DNA from: JBDFMH01 sp047238125
GTDB taxonomy: Bacteria > Pseudomonadota > Alphaproteobacteria > Sphingomonadales > Sphingomonadaceae
Assembly (NCBI RefSeq): GCF_047238125.1
Contig: NZ_JBDFMH010000001.1
Location: 1,612,001 to 1,676,000 of the forward strand
Length of the DNA stretch: 64,000 nt
Reading direction: 5' to 3'
This document shows, piece after piece, positions 31,482-40,472 of the stretch. The notes under the pieces were generated by a model. The model saw only the letters and a program-made list of their open reading frames with translations, was not told the DNA's origin and searched no databases. Position numbers and translations under genes: made by a program. The number at the start of each line of letters is the position of its first letter. The stretch's first letter is position 1.

Positions 31482-32650
31482 GGAAACGCCTCTACCCGCC
31501 CAACGTCACGTCGTTCAAGGATCGCCACGGGCGCGAGAGGCTGCGCTATCGCAAGACCGGGCAGCCGGCCTACTATTTCAAGCATCGGTTCGGCACCGCG
31601 GAGTTCGCAGCCGAGCTGGACGCGTGCAAGAAGGGTGAACCGCTGCCGGCTGTTCCGATCGGGCAGTCCCGCATCCGCCCCGGCACGGTCAACGATCTGA
31701 TAGCCCGCTATTACCGATCGGGCACGTTCAACGCTGGCGGCGCGACGACGCAGGAAAAGAACCGCGGCATCTTCGAAGGCTTCCGCGCGCTGTGCGGCAA
31801 CGACATGGTTCGCGACTTCAAGTTCCAGCATCTGGACGCGATCATCACCGAGAAAGCCAAGCGGTATCCGGCCGCGGCGCGCAACCTACGCAAGCAGCTT
31901 CGCCGGCTGTTCGAATATGCGGTCAAGATTGAGATGCGCGCCGACAACCCGGTTGAAAAAACCGACCGCGTGAAGGTCAAGACGAAGGGGCACCACACCT
32001 GGACCGAGGATGAGATCGCAGCCTATCAGGCGCGGCATCCGGTCGGCACCATGCCCCGGCTCGCACTCGAATTGATGCTGTGGACCGCCGCCCGCAAAGG
32101 TGACGCAACGAAGCTCGGCATGGCGAATGTCGAGGATGGCTTCCTGACCTATGTGCAGGACAAGACCAGTAAGACGATCAAGCTGCCAGTTGCCGAGGAT
32201 CTGCGCCAGGCCATCGTTGCGATCGAGCCCATGCCCGACGTGCCGACGTTCCTGCGGACCAGCTTCGGCAAGTCGTTCACGGTGGACGGGTTCGGCGGCT
32301 ATTTCCGTCGCCAGTGCGATGCCGCCGGTCTGAAGCACTGTTCGGCTCACGGGCTGCGCAAGGCCATATCGCGCCGCCTCGCCGAAATCGGGATGAGCAA
32401 TCAGGCGATCAAGGCCATCACCGGGCACAGCGGAGACGCGGAAGTGGCCCTCTACACACGCGGAGTCGAGCAGGCGAAGCTCGCCCGTGATTCGATGGGG
32501 GCACTTGAGAATTGGGCTAACCCCCAAAACGGGGTAGCCAAAACACGCTCGGAAACCCGCAGAAATCTGCGAAAAGGAGTAGACAGCGGTGGGCCCGGCA
32601 GGATTCGAACCCGCAACCTAGCCGTTATGAGCGGCCGGCTCTACCATTGA
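31478..32650 (+). CDS. Tyrosine-recombinase phage integrase, 390 aa
   Basis: The C-terminal catalytic domain is complete: Arg206 (WTAARKGD), Lys near 229, HGLR (His291, Arg294), GHS (His317) and Tyr326 (ALYTRG). An N-terminal core-binding region precedes it. The GTG overlaps the upstream small gene's stop. The last about 20 codons (RTRNLAVMSGRLYH) are read antisense through the tRNA gene, so this end is supplied by the attachment site. This identifies the tRNA as the integration target. Confidence 0.92.
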   Translation: MRKRLYPPNVTSFKDRHGRERLRYRKTGQPAYYFKHRFGTAEFAAELDACKKGEPLPAVPIGQSRIRPGTVNDLIARYYRSGTFNAGGATTQEKNRGIFEGFRALCGNDMVRDFKFQHLDAIITEKAKRYPAAARNLRKQLRRLFEYAVKIEMRADNPVEKTDRVKVKTKGHHTWTEDEIAAYQARHPVGTMPRLALELMLWTAARKGDATKLGMANVEDGFLTYVQDKTSKTIKLPVAEDLRQAIVAIEPMPDVPTFLRTSFGKSFTVDGFGGYFRRQCDAAGLKHCSAHGLRKAISRRLAEIGMSNQAIKAITGHSGDAEVALYTRGVEQAKLARDSMGALENWANPQNGVAKTRSETRRNLRKGVDSGGPGRIRTRNLAVMSGRLYH

Positions 32651-32661
32651 GCTACAGGCCC
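32590..32661 (-). tRNA. tRNA with CAU anticodon (Ile2 or elongator Met); attachment site
   Basis: The minus strand folds as a full cloverleaf. The acceptor stem GGGCCTG pairs with CGGGCCC. The D arm is GCTC...GAGC, the anticodon loop CTCATAA (anticodon CAT), the T arm GCGGG-TTCGAAT-CCTGC and the discriminator A. The acceptor and anticodon arms resemble tRNA-Ile2 that carries lysidine, but elongator Met cannot be excluded. The CCA is not fully encoded. The prophage ends at its 3' side. Confidence 0.9.
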
Positions 32662-32707
32662 CCCGCCACCGCTGGCGATAGCGGGCGATGGGCGATGCTG
32701 GCAAGCG

Positions 32708-33598
32708 TCAGCCGCGGCGCGCGGCAGCAAGGATATCCTGCGGGCGCGCGCCCGCGATGCCGTGCCGGGCGAAGCGATCGAACACCCCGTCCCACCAGGC
32801 CCAGAAGGTCGCCAACTCGCCCGCGTCGCGCACATAGGGGGTGTGGCCGGGCACCAGCGATGGCGTGTGGAACGACAGGCTGAACAGCTGCACGCCATCG
32901 TCGATCAGCGCCTCGATCGCATCCAGCGCATCGGCCAGCGGCACGTCCTCCGGCGTCAGTGGCACGCGCTGCGCCAGCCGCGTGCGCGCCAACACGCCGC
33001 GCAGGCTGGGCAACCGCGGGAACCGCACCCGCCGCCGCATCGCGCCGACCATCGCGACACTTAACGGCACTTCCAGCAGCGGCCCCGCCCACCAGGGCCG
33101 CACCGGATGGTCCGAGAAGTCGGGCCCGCCCTCGGCCGAATAGTCGAACAGCGGTCGGGTCGAGACATCGATCCCGTACCCCGCCTCCGCGATCAGCCGG
33201 CCGGTGTTCGGCCCCACACCATAGCGCCCGGCACGGAAGGCGAGCGGCGATCGCCCAAACCGCCGCGCCAGCAGACCGGTCAGCGCAGTGATCTTCGCTC
33301 GCTCCAAATCGATCGCAAGATTGCCCGCAAAACTATTGTGCCGGTTGACTTCTTCCTCGTGCGGCGGCGTGACCCACGGGTGCAACTGCGCCCCGACGTC
33401 GCAGCGATCGTCCGTCACCAGATCGACGATCGCGTCGCCCGCTTCCGCCACCGGCCAGTCGATCATCCAGGTCGGCACCACCCCCATCGCATTGAAGCGC
33501 AGATTGGCAGCGGGCAGCGCCACAAGCGATGTCGTGGCGGTCTGCGATCGATCGAGCGGCCGTTCCCAGTCAAACTCCTCCTCGGCATCGGCCAGCAC
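32708..33598 (-). CDS. Polysaccharide deacetylase (WalW-like) family protein, 296 aa as marked
   Basis: Family text includes MGVVPTWMIDWPVAE, CDVGAQLHPWVTPP, RAGRYGVGPNTGRLI and FSLSFHTPSLVPGHTPY. The His-containing LHPWVTPP and SFHTPS motifs fit a metal-dependent deacetylase. The marked start is a GTG at 33598. Homology-like text (GFGRRFCVLADAEEEFDW) runs on upstream to about 33700 but I see no ATG, GTG or TTG there, so the true start is unsettled. Probable envelope polysaccharide role. Confidence 0.75.
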   Translation of the reverse strand: MLADAEEEFDWERPLDRSQTATTSLVALPAANLRFNAMGVVPTWMIDWPVAEAGDAIVDLVTDDRCDVGAQLHPWVTPPHEEEVNRHNSFAGNLAIDLERAKITALTGLLARRFGRSPLAFRAGRYGVGPNTGRLIAEAGYGIDVSTRPLFDYSAEGGPDFSDHPVRPWWAGPLLEVPLSVAMVGAMRRRVRFPRLPSLRGVLARTRLAQRVPLTPEDVPLADALDAIEALIDDGVQLFSLSFHTPSLVPGHTPYVRDAGELATFWAWWDGVFDRFARHGIAGARPQDILAAARRG

Positions 33599-33708
33599 GC
33601 AGAAGCGCCGGCCGAACCCGCGGTCCAGCCTGGCGATCGCCTCACGGGGCGGTGGCCGATCGAGGCGGATCGCCCGCGGCGGCCGATCCGGCGAACGCGC
33701 GATCGGCC

Positions 33709-35364
33709 TTACCCCTGCCGCTCTTCCTCGCCGCGCACCGGCGCGGATTGCATCGGCAGCCGCAGGACGAACTGGTCCGGCTCGATCGCCAGTGTGCCAT
33801 GCGCGGCATCGGCGATATTGCGCACCAGCCGCAGCGCGAAGCCCAGCCCCAGCAGCGGCGCATCCGGCCAGTCGCCATCCGGCGAATAGCCGGGATCGAG
33901 CAGCGCATGATCGTCGCGCCCCGCCAGCGCGGCCGGCCGGTCGACCGCAAAGATCATGTCCCCGCCATCACGCGTCAGCGTCGCGGTAACCGTCTCGCCG
34001 GCACCGGCGACGGCGATCGCGGAGGCGAGCAACCGGCCCAGCATCCGCTCCACTGCGACCGGATCCGCGCCGACCGGCGCCGCATCGGTCGCGATCCGCA
34101 GCGTCAGCCGCACGCCGCGCCCGGCGGCCAGCGTCTCGTGCGCATCGTGCAGGCGGGCTAGAATGCGGGCAGGATCGGTGCTGCCGGCCGCAACGTCCCA
34201 CCGCCGCGTATCGACCCGCGCCGCGGCATCGAGGTCGTCGACCGCATCGAGCAGCCTGCGACCCTCGCTGGCGATCTCACGCGCACGATCTCGATAGAGC
34301 GCTGCGGCCGGGCCGAGCACTTGACGATCGATCATCTCGGCAAAGCCTACGATCGCGTTGATCGGGGTGCGCAGTTCATGGACCAGCTGGCGCAACGAAT
34401 CGGGGGCAAAGCCGACGCCGGGCATCGTCGCCTGGGAATTGACGGGCGCCGCGCTTTCATCCGCGCGCGGACGGCGTGCGGTGCCGCGATAGCCCGTGAA
34501 GCGCCCACCGGCGGGATCGAAGAACGGCACCGCCGAGATCCGCCATTCGCCCGCGGTCGGCCCGTCTCCCGCTACCGACAGTCGCGCATCGCGGAACGGC
34601 GCGCGGTGCCGGAACGCGCCTGCCACCTGCCCGTCCACGCCCTGCCCGGAACTCGTTGCGGCAATCGCGAGCGTTTCGCCGACCAGCGCCTCGCGCGGCG
34701 CGCCCTCCACCCAACGCAGCACGCCATCGGCGCCGGTTTCGAAGCGAAAGCTCTCGGCCCGCGTCTCGCGATCGATCGCCGGCTCGCCAGCAAGCGGTGC
34801 GCCGGGAAACGGCTTGCGACGGCGAAACGCGTCGATCCGCGCCACCAGATCGCGGATCTGGGCATCGCCGCCCGGTGTCGGCGTACGATCATCCTCGATG
34901 CGCGGCGCCTCAGGCTCCAGCAGCTCGGCGACCGGGCCCGACATCACGAGATCGATGGCGCCGAACGCGCCTAGCGCCTGCACCACGGCCAGCGGCAGAT
35001 CGCGCCGGTTGCGGACCACGCCGCGCGTTGTCGGCCCAAGCGCTGGCAGCAGCGCCATCCAGGCCGCGGCCGGCAGGGTCACCCCGGCCAGCAGCGGCGC
35101 AGCGATCGCGGGGGGTTCCTCGGCGAACAGCCGTACCAGCGCTTCCGGTATCTGCCGCCCGGCGAGCCCGGCGGCGACCGCGGCGCGCACGCTCAGGGGT
35201 ACCTCGTCGCGCAACGCGCGCAGCCGATCATAGGCGTCATCGGTCGCCGCCCCGCCGCGACCCTGCGCGAGGACATCGACGATCTGGACCCACGCCGCGC
35301 GCTTGGCGGCGGCAGAATCCAGTCGCTGCGCGAGCAGGGTCGCGAGCATGTCGTCGAAACGCAC
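33709..35364 (-). CDS. Degenerate sensor histidine kinase, 551 aa
   Basis: No membrane helices are evident, so it is probably cytoplasmic. The H-box is intact (LVHELRTPINAIVGFAEMI). The ATP-binding half is eroded: the N-box position reads LLASAIAVAG without the usual Asn, and no DxGxG is seen, while GLGFALRLVRNIAD remains as a G2 box. It may bind nucleotide poorly, act as a pseudokinase, or use another kinase. The N-terminal half is alanine-rich with PAS-like text (GEWRISAVPFFDPAGGRFTG). The deacetylase gene follows on the same strand. Confidence 0.75.
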   Translation of the reverse strand: MRFDDMLATLLAQRLDSAAAKRAAWVQIVDVLAQGRGGAATDDAYDRLRALRDEVPLSVRAAVAAGLAGRQIPEALVRLFAEEPPAIAAPLLAGVTLPAAAWMALLPALGPTTRGVVRNRRDLPLAVVQALGAFGAIDLVMSGPVAELLEPEAPRIEDDRTPTPGGDAQIRDLVARIDAFRRRKPFPGAPLAGEPAIDRETRAESFRFETGADGVLRWVEGAPREALVGETLAIAATSSGQGVDGQVAGAFRHRAPFRDARLSVAGDGPTAGEWRISAVPFFDPAGGRFTGYRGTARRPRADESAAPVNSQATMPGVGFAPDSLRQLVHELRTPINAIVGFAEMIDRQVLGPAAALYRDRAREIASEGRRLLDAVDDLDAAARVDTRRWDVAAGSTDPARILARLHDAHETLAAGRGVRLTLRIATDAAPVGADPVAVERMLGRLLASAIAVAGAGETVTATLTRDGGDMIFAVDRPAALAGRDDHALLDPGYSPDGDWPDAPLLGLGFALRLVRNIADAAHGTLAIEPDQFVLRLPMQSAPVRGEEERQG

Positions 35365-35548
35365 TGTGGATGATCTCCCGGTTCTCGGCGACCCGCTTGA
35401 TTACGGTTCCGTTGCGATCACGTATCAGTTCGTTAACGCGCGAGCTGCCCTTGGGGAAGCATCCAATTTGGGGCGTTGCAATGTGGGACAATTGCCAAGA
35501 CCCGCAATAATATTCTAACAAGCTGATACACGGCTGAAGGGATGTGGC

Positions 35549-36028
35549 GTGGCCGCACAATATCCGCTCGATTCGATCGATCGCATCATATTGCGCTCGC
35601 TGCAGGAAGATGGCCGCATCACCAATGTGGACCTTGCGAAGCGCGCCGGGCTCACTGCGCCGCCTTGCTTGCGGCGCGTGCGTGCGCTGGAACAGGCCGG
35701 CGTGATCGAAAGCTATCATGCCAAGCTGGGGGCGGCGGCACTCGGCTATGGCATCATGGTGTTCGCGCTAGTCAGCCTGCGCAGCCAGGCGGAAGAGGAT
35801 CTGCGCGCGTTCGAGGCGCATGTCGCCGTGCTGCCCGAAGTGCGCGAATGCCATATGCTGAATGGTGAGATCGATTTCATTCTGAAGATTGTGGCGCACG
35901 ATCTGCAAGGCTTCCAGTCCTTCCTCACCTCGCAACTGACCACCGCTCCGAATGTCGCGAGCGTGAAGACATCGCTCACCATCCGCACCTCCAAGGATGC
36001 GTCCGGCATCCCCGTCGACACGGATTAG
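35549..36028 (+). CDS. Lrp/AsnC family transcriptional regulator, 159 aa
   Basis: An N-terminal winged helix (DRIILRSLQEDGRITNVDLA, RAGLTAPPCLRRV) is joined to an AsnC-type ligand domain (VRECHMLNGEIDFILKIV). It probably senses an amino acid. The GTG at 35549 has AAGGGA upstream. The 184-base gap to the divergent kinase gene holds AT-rich text (CAATAATATTC near 35503) suitable for a promoter or autoregulatory site. Confidence 0.9.
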   Translation: MAAQYPLDSIDRIILRSLQEDGRITNVDLAKRAGLTAPPCLRRVRALEQAGVIESYHAKLGAAALGYGIMVFALVSLRSQAEEDLRAFEAHVAVLPEVRECHMLNGEIDFILKIVAHDLQGFQSFLTSQLTTAPNVASVKTSLTIRTSKDASGIPVDTD

Positions 36029-36082
36029 CGGGGGAACCTCGTCGCCGGACAGGCGTCTCTGGATTTGACCAGGAGACGCCCC

Positions 36083-36685
36083 ATGACGCTGACTGTCCAG
36101 CCGATCAATTGTACGCTGAAAGCTTCCGGCGAGAGTTCGACCGATGCGATGATCACGGTGCTCGCCGATCAGTTCAAGAGCCTGGATGTTACGGTGGCCG
36201 ACACGATCCGCATCGCCGAACATAATGTGCTGCCGGGCGTGAAGTCGGACGAAGGCGATGGCGATGAATGGCCTGCGATCCGCGAGAAAATCCTGGCAGC
36301 GGACATATTGGTGTTCGGCGGCCCGATCTGGATGGGTCAGATCGGCAGCGTCGCCAAGCGCGTGCTGGAACGGATGGACGCGTTCCTCAGCGAGACCGAC
36401 GATCGCGGCCGCATGCCCAGCTACGGCAAGGTGGCGGTGGCCGCGATCGTGGGTAATGAGGACGGCGCGCACTGGTCGTCCGCGCAGCTGTTCCAGAGCC
36501 TGAACGATACCGGCTGGACGATACCGGCGGTCGCCGCCTGTTACTGGGTGGGCGAAGCGATGGGCTCGGTCGACTTCAAGGATCTTGACGCTACGCCGAA
36601 GAAGGTCAGCGAAACCGCCAAGATGGTGGCGGGAAATGCGGCCCATCTGGCGCGCCTGCTCAAGGACGAACCCTATCCAGGCTGA
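36083..36685 (+). CDS. Flavodoxin-like NAD(P)H-dependent FMN oxidoreductase, 200 aa
   Basis: MTLTVQPINCTLKASGESS starts a flavodoxin fold. FGGPIWMGQIGSVAKRVLER matches the family's FMN-phosphate region, and VAAIVGNEDGAHWSSAQLF follows. The ATG has AGGAG upstream. It ends six bases from the convergent serB gene. The physiological substrate is unknown. Confidence 0.85.
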   Translation: MTLTVQPINCTLKASGESSTDAMITVLADQFKSLDVTVADTIRIAEHNVLPGVKSDEGDGDEWPAIREKILAADILVFGGPIWMGQIGSVAKRVLERMDAFLSETDDRGRMPSYGKVAVAAIVGNEDGAHWSSAQLFQSLNDTGWTIPAVAACYWVGEAMGSVDFKDLDATPKKVSETAKMVAGNAAHLARLLKDEPYPG

Positions 36686-36691
36686 TCCCGG

Positions 36692-37573
36692 TCAGGCGGC
36701 CCACTCCGCGCGCGGATAGCCCTGCGCGTAGAGCAGGGTCGTCAGGTCGCCATGCTCGATTCGGGCGTCGGCTGCGGCCGCCGTGCGGGGCTTGGCGTGA
36801 TAGGCTACGCCCAGCCCCGCCGCCTCGATCATCGGAATGTCGTTCGCGCCGTCGCCGATCGCGAGCGTCTCGGCCATCGCGATTCCCATGCTCGCCGCTT
36901 CGGACAGCAACGTCGCCCGCTTGGTCTCGGCGCCCACGATCGGCCGGGCGACCGTTCCCGCCAACCCGCTCCCGTCGATCTCGAGCCGGTTCGACAGCGC
37001 ATGATCGAAGCCGATCCGCGCCGCCACCGGATCGGCGAAGGCGGTGAACCCGCCGGAGACCAGCACCGCCCGCGCGCCGTTGGCCCGCATCGTACGCACC
37101 AGCGCCTCGGCCCCGGGCATGATCCGCACCCGCTCCGCCAGGCAGCGCGCCAGCACGCCGGCATCCAGCCCCTTCAGCAGCGCCACCCGCGCTTCGAGCG
37201 CCGCCTCGAAATCCAGCTCGCCGCGCATCGCGCGCTCGGTCACCTCGGCCACCTGCGCCTTGATACCGCCGTAGTCGGCCAGCTCGTCGATGCATTCGAC
37301 CGTGATCATGGTCGAATCCATGTCGGCGACAAGCAGCCGCTTGGCCCGCCCCACCGCGGGCTGCACGACGATGTCGACGCCCGCGATCAAGCCTTCCAGC
37401 GCCGCGCGGACATTGGCGGAGTCGGCACGCGCGAAGCCAAGGTCACAGGCGCTGCCGGGCTCGATCCAGCGCGCTTCGCCCGGCACGCCGCCGACACCGG
37501 CGATCGCATCGCGCGCCTTTTCGATGGCCGCGTCGCGCAGCGCATCCGCTGCTATCAGTGTCGCGATGAACAT
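36692..37573 (-). CDS. serB: Phosphoserine phosphatase
   Basis: The HAD motif LLVADMDSTMI (Asp84, Asp86), an ACT-like N-terminus, the AVLVSGGFTAFADPVAA region and GDGANDIPMI are all present in this 293-residue protein. It hydrolyses phosphoserine, the last step of serine synthesis. The ATG at 37573 overlaps the divergent miaA ATG by eight bases, so its promoter lies inside miaA. Confidence 0.93.
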   Translation of the reverse strand: MFIATLIAADALRDAAIEKARDAIAGVGGVPGEARWIEPGSACDLGFARADSANVRAALEGLIAGVDIVVQPAVGRAKRLLVADMDSTMITVECIDELADYGGIKAQVAEVTERAMRGELDFEAALEARVALLKGLDAGVLARCLAERVRIMPGAEALVRTMRANGARAVLVSGGFTAFADPVAARIGFDHALSNRLEIDGSGLAGTVARPIVGAETKRATLLSEAASMGIAMAETLAIGDGANDIPMIEAAGLGVAYHAKPRTAAAADARIEHGDLTTLLYAQGYPRAEWAA

Positions 37574-38516
37574 TGCCGAATCCCCCGCGCCCAAGCCGGT
37601 CGCGCTCATCGCAGGGCCGACTGCCAGCGGCAAGTCGGCGCTGGCGATCGCGCTGGCCGAAGCGGTGAGCGGCACCGTCATCAATGCGGACGCATCTCAG
37701 CTCTATGCCGATCTGCGCGTGCTGAGCGCCCGGCCGTCGCCAGAGGAAGAGGCGCGTGTGCCGCACCGCCTGTTCGGCACGCGCGACGGTGCCGATCCCG
37801 CCTCCGCCGCCGATTGGGCGGAAGATGCGCGCGGTGCGATCGACGAGGCCCATGCCGCTGGCCGCGTGCCGATCCTTGTCGGCGGCACCGGTCTGTATCT
37901 GCGCACTTTGATCGATGGGATCGCACCGGTCCCGCCGGTCGACCCCGATGTGCGCTCCGCGGTGCGCGCGCTGGCCGTGGCCGATGCCCACGCGGCGCTG
38001 ATGCAGGAAGATCCTGCCGCCGCCGCTCGGCTGCGTGCCAGCGATACGACGCGGGTCGCGCGCGCGCTCGAAGTCGTGCGCTCATCCGGTCGCCCGCTTT
38101 CGGACTGGCAGCTTGAGCGGCAGGGCGGGATCGGCGATCGCATCACGCTTGCCGCGACCATATTGCTGCCCCCGCGCGAATGGCTGCGCGCGCGCTGCGA
38201 CGCCCGGTTCGAGACGATGCTGTCAGCCGGCGCTATCGACGAGGTGCGCGCGCTGCTCGCCCGTGATCTAGATCCCGCAACACCGGTGATGCGCGCGATC
38301 GGGGTGCGTGAGATCAGCGATTGGCTGACCGGCACGATCGATCGTGATGCGATGGTGGCACGGGCCACGGCCGCCACGCGCCAATATGCCAAGCGCCAAC
38401 ATACCTGGTTCGCCAATCAGCCGCCTCCATCATGGCAACGTCAGGCCGCGCAACTCGATGAGGATTCTATGCGGTATCTCGTAAGAAAGTTGCGCGAAAG
38501 GCTGTTGACCTATTAG
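37566..38516 (+). CDS. miaA: tRNA dimethylallyltransferase
   Basis: The P-loop ALIAGPTASGKSALAIAL and the INADASQLYADLRVLSARPS motif identify MiaA, which adds dimethylallyl to A37 of tRNAs reading U-starting codons. VGGTGLYLRTL and AIGVREISDWL are family-like. 316 residues is normal. Its start overlaps serB's start on the opposite strand. Confidence 0.95.
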   Translation: MNIAESPAPKPVALIAGPTASGKSALAIALAEAVSGTVINADASQLYADLRVLSARPSPEEEARVPHRLFGTRDGADPASAADWAEDARGAIDEAHAAGRVPILVGGTGLYLRTLIDGIAPVPPVDPDVRSAVRALAVADAHAALMQEDPAAAARLRASDTTRVARALEVVRSSGRPLSDWQLERQGGIGDRITLAATILLPPREWLRARCDARFETMLSAGAIDEVRALLARDLDPATPVMRAIGVREISDWLTGTIDRDAMVARATAATRQYAKRQHTWFANQPPPSWQRQAAQLDEDSMRYLVRKLRERLLTY

Positions 38517-38541
38517 TTTGATGCTTATAGACGCGCAGCCT

Positions 38542-38573
38542 CGCCGCCCCGAGCATCCGATGCTAGGGCGGCG
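38542..38573 (+). terminator. Strong hairpin between miaA and ilvB
   Basis: CGCCGCCC (38542-38549) pairs with GGGCGGCG (38566-38573), enclosing an inner AGCATC/GATGCT pair. It may terminate miaA transcription or act as a leader structure for ilvB. There is no U run after it. A -35-like TTGACC (38505-38510) and a -10-like TATAGA (38526-38531, spacing 15) precede it. Confidence 0.55.
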
Positions 38574-38618
38574 CATCATTGTTGGCCGGGATCCAGCCGG
38601 CGCTGCGGGACGAGCGTG

Positions 38619-40376
38619 ATGACGACCGAGTTGAGCGGAGCCGAGATCCTGATCGAGACGCTGACCGAGCTCGGCGTCGAGGTCGTGTTCGGCTATCCCG
38701 GCGGCGCCGTGCTTCCGATCTACGATGCGCTGTTCAAGCAGAAGCGCATCCGCCACATCCTCGTTCGCCAGGAAGGCGGCGCGGCGCATGCGGCCGAGGG
38801 CTATGCCCGCTCCACCGGAAAGCTCGGCGTCGTGCTCGTCACCTCCGGCCCGGGGGCCACCAACGCCGTCACCGGCATCGTCGATGCGCTGATGGACTCG
38901 ATCCCGATGCTGGTCATCACCGGCCAGGTGCCGACCGCGCTGATCGGCACCGATGCCTTCCAGGAATGCGATACGATCGGCATCACCCGGCACTGCACCA
39001 AGCATAATTATCTGGTGAAGGATCCGGCGAAACTGGCCGAGGTCGTTCACGAGGCGCATCATATCGCGACCTCCGGCCGCCCCGGCCCGGTGGTGATCGA
39101 TCTGCCCAAGGACGTGCAGGTCGCTTCCGCCCCGTTCCGTCGCGGCGCGGCGGGCGGCACCCAGCAGCATCGTTCCTATCGCCCGCAGGTCAAGCCCGAT
39201 GCCAAGCTGATCGAGGCCGCGGTCGAGATGATGGCGGCCGCCGAACGGCCGATCCTCTATACCGGCGGCGGCATCATCAATGCCGGCCCCGCCGCCAGCC
39301 AAATGCTGCGCGAACTGCAACGCATCACCGGCGCGCCGGTCACCTCCACGCTGATGGGGCTCGGCTGCTTCCCGGCCAGCCATCCGGACTGGCTGGGCAT
39401 GCTGGGCATGCACGGCACCTATGAAGCCAATATGGCGATGAACCAGGCCGATCTGATCGTCTGCCTGGGGGCGCGTTTCGATGATCGCGTGACCGGCCGG
39501 CTCGATGCGTTCAGCCCGAAATCGAAGAAGATCCACGTCGATATCGATCGGTCTTCGATCAACAAGAATGTCCGCGTCGACCTGCCGATCGTCGGCGATG
39601 CCGGCCGCGCGATGGAAGACATGGTCAAGCTGTGGAAGGCGCGTCAGCACCAACCCGCCGATCAGGCCGAATGGCGATCGCGCATCGCCGGCTGGCGGCT
39701 GGTCAAGTGCCTCGAGTTCAATCAGCAGGGCTCGGACATCCTGCCCCAGCATGCGATTCGCCGGCTGTGGGAAGCGACCCACGCGAAGAAGCCGATCATT
39801 TCGACCGAAGTCGGCCAGCACCAGATGTGGGCCGCCCAGCATTTCGGCTTCGAGGCGCCCAACAAGTGGCTCACCTCAGGCGGGCTGGGCACGATGGGCT
39901 ATGGTCTGCCCGCCGCAATCGGCGCGCAGCTCGGCAATCCCAACGCGCTGGTAATCGACATCGCGGGCGAGGCTTCGATCCTGATGAACATCCAGGAGAT
40001 GTCGACCGCCACCCAGTACAATCTGCCGGTCAAGGTCTTCATCCTCAACAACGAATATATGGGCATGGTCCGTCAGTGGCAGGACCTGACCTATGCCGGC
40101 CGCCATTCGCAAAGCTATTCCGAAGCGCTGCCCGATTTCGTGAAGCTGGCCGAGGCCTATGGCTGGACCGGCCTGCGCATCGAGAAAGCGGACGAGCTGG
40201 ACGACGGCATCGCCGCGATGCTGGCCGTCGACGGACCGGTGATGGTCGATTGTCGCGTGTCGAAGCTCACCAACTGCTTCCCGATGATCCCGAGCGGGGC
40301 CGCCCATACCGAGATGATCCTGCAGGCCAACGAAGTCTCGGGCGAGATGGACGACGAGGCGAAGGCACTGGTGTAG
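38619..40376 (+). CDS. ilvB: Acetolactate synthase large subunit
   Basis: The ThDP enzyme has FGYPGGAVLPIYDAL, VRQEGGAAHAAEGYAR (catalytic Glu52), a central FAD-binding part and the ThDP motif IAGEASILMNIQEMSTA. It condenses pyruvate for branched-chain amino acid synthesis. The ATG at 38619 is preferred over GTG at 38616, with GGGACGAG upstream. It is followed by ilvN, whose regulatory ACT domain binds the enzyme. Confidence 0.96.
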   Translation: MTTELSGAEILIETLTELGVEVVFGYPGGAVLPIYDALFKQKRIRHILVRQEGGAAHAAEGYARSTGKLGVVLVTSGPGATNAVTGIVDALMDSIPMLVITGQVPTALIGTDAFQECDTIGITRHCTKHNYLVKDPAKLAEVVHEAHHIATSGRPGPVVIDLPKDVQVASAPFRRGAAGGTQQHRSYRPQVKPDAKLIEAAVEMMAAAERPILYTGGGIINAGPAASQMLRELQRITGAPVTSTLMGLGCFPASHPDWLGMLGMHGTYEANMAMNQADLIVCLGARFDDRVTGRLDAFSPKSKKIHVDIDRSSINKNVRVDLPIVGDAGRAMEDMVKLWKARQHQPADQAEWRSRIAGWRLVKCLEFNQQGSDILPQHAIRRLWEATHAKKPIISTEVGQHQMWAAQHFGFEAPNKWLTSGGLGTMGYGLPAAIGAQLGNPNALVIDIAGEASILMNIQEMSTATQYNLPVKVFILNNEYMGMVRQWQDLTYAGRHSQSYSEALPDFVKLAEAYGWTGLRIEKADELDDGIAAMLAVDGPVMVDCRVSKLTNCFPMIPSGAAHTEMILQANEVSGEMDDEAKALV

Positions 40377-40383
40377 GGACTGG

Positions 40384-40461
40384 CGTCATCCCGGCGAAAG
40401 CCGGGATCTCCCGGAAATTAATGCCCTTGCGGCACCAGTCCCGGCTTCCGCCGGGATGACG
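40384..40461. repeat. Palindromic intergenic element between ilvB and ilvN
   Basis: Arms GTCATCCCGGCGAAAG-type (385-406) and TCCCGGCTTCCGCCGG-type (439-460) are inverted copies with one mismatch over 22 bases, separated by 32 bases. The element resembles repeats common in sphingomonad genomes. It ends 12 bases before the ilvN ATG, so it may form an RNA hairpin that limits ilvN translation or stabilises the upstream mRNA. Confidence 0.75.
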
Positions 40462-40472
40462 AAAGCGAGACG

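Larger units (their letters stand above)
1..32661. mobile_element. HK97-type siphovirus prophage, right-hand part
   Basis: The stretch holds a near-complete set of tailed-phage modules: packaging, head, tail, early DNA metabolism, immunity switch, recombination and integrase. The right boundary is the 3' end of a tRNA gene into which the integrase reads. The left boundary is beyond the window, because the tail-tip gene is cut at base 1 and no second tRNA fragment is seen. No holin or endolysin is visible; these commonly lie downstream of the tail-tip gene, so may be outside the window. Reading frames of the recognised morphogenesis genes look intact, so the element may be functional; that is inference. 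Confidence 0.93.

Noticed and set aside
38521..38619. A 32-codon frame ending in TGATG at ilvB with Leu/Ile/Val codons, resembling an ilv leader peptide
   Set aside because: It has no ribosome-binding site, the BCAA codons are few, and the best promoter (TTGACC/TATAGA) would start transcription after its ATG.
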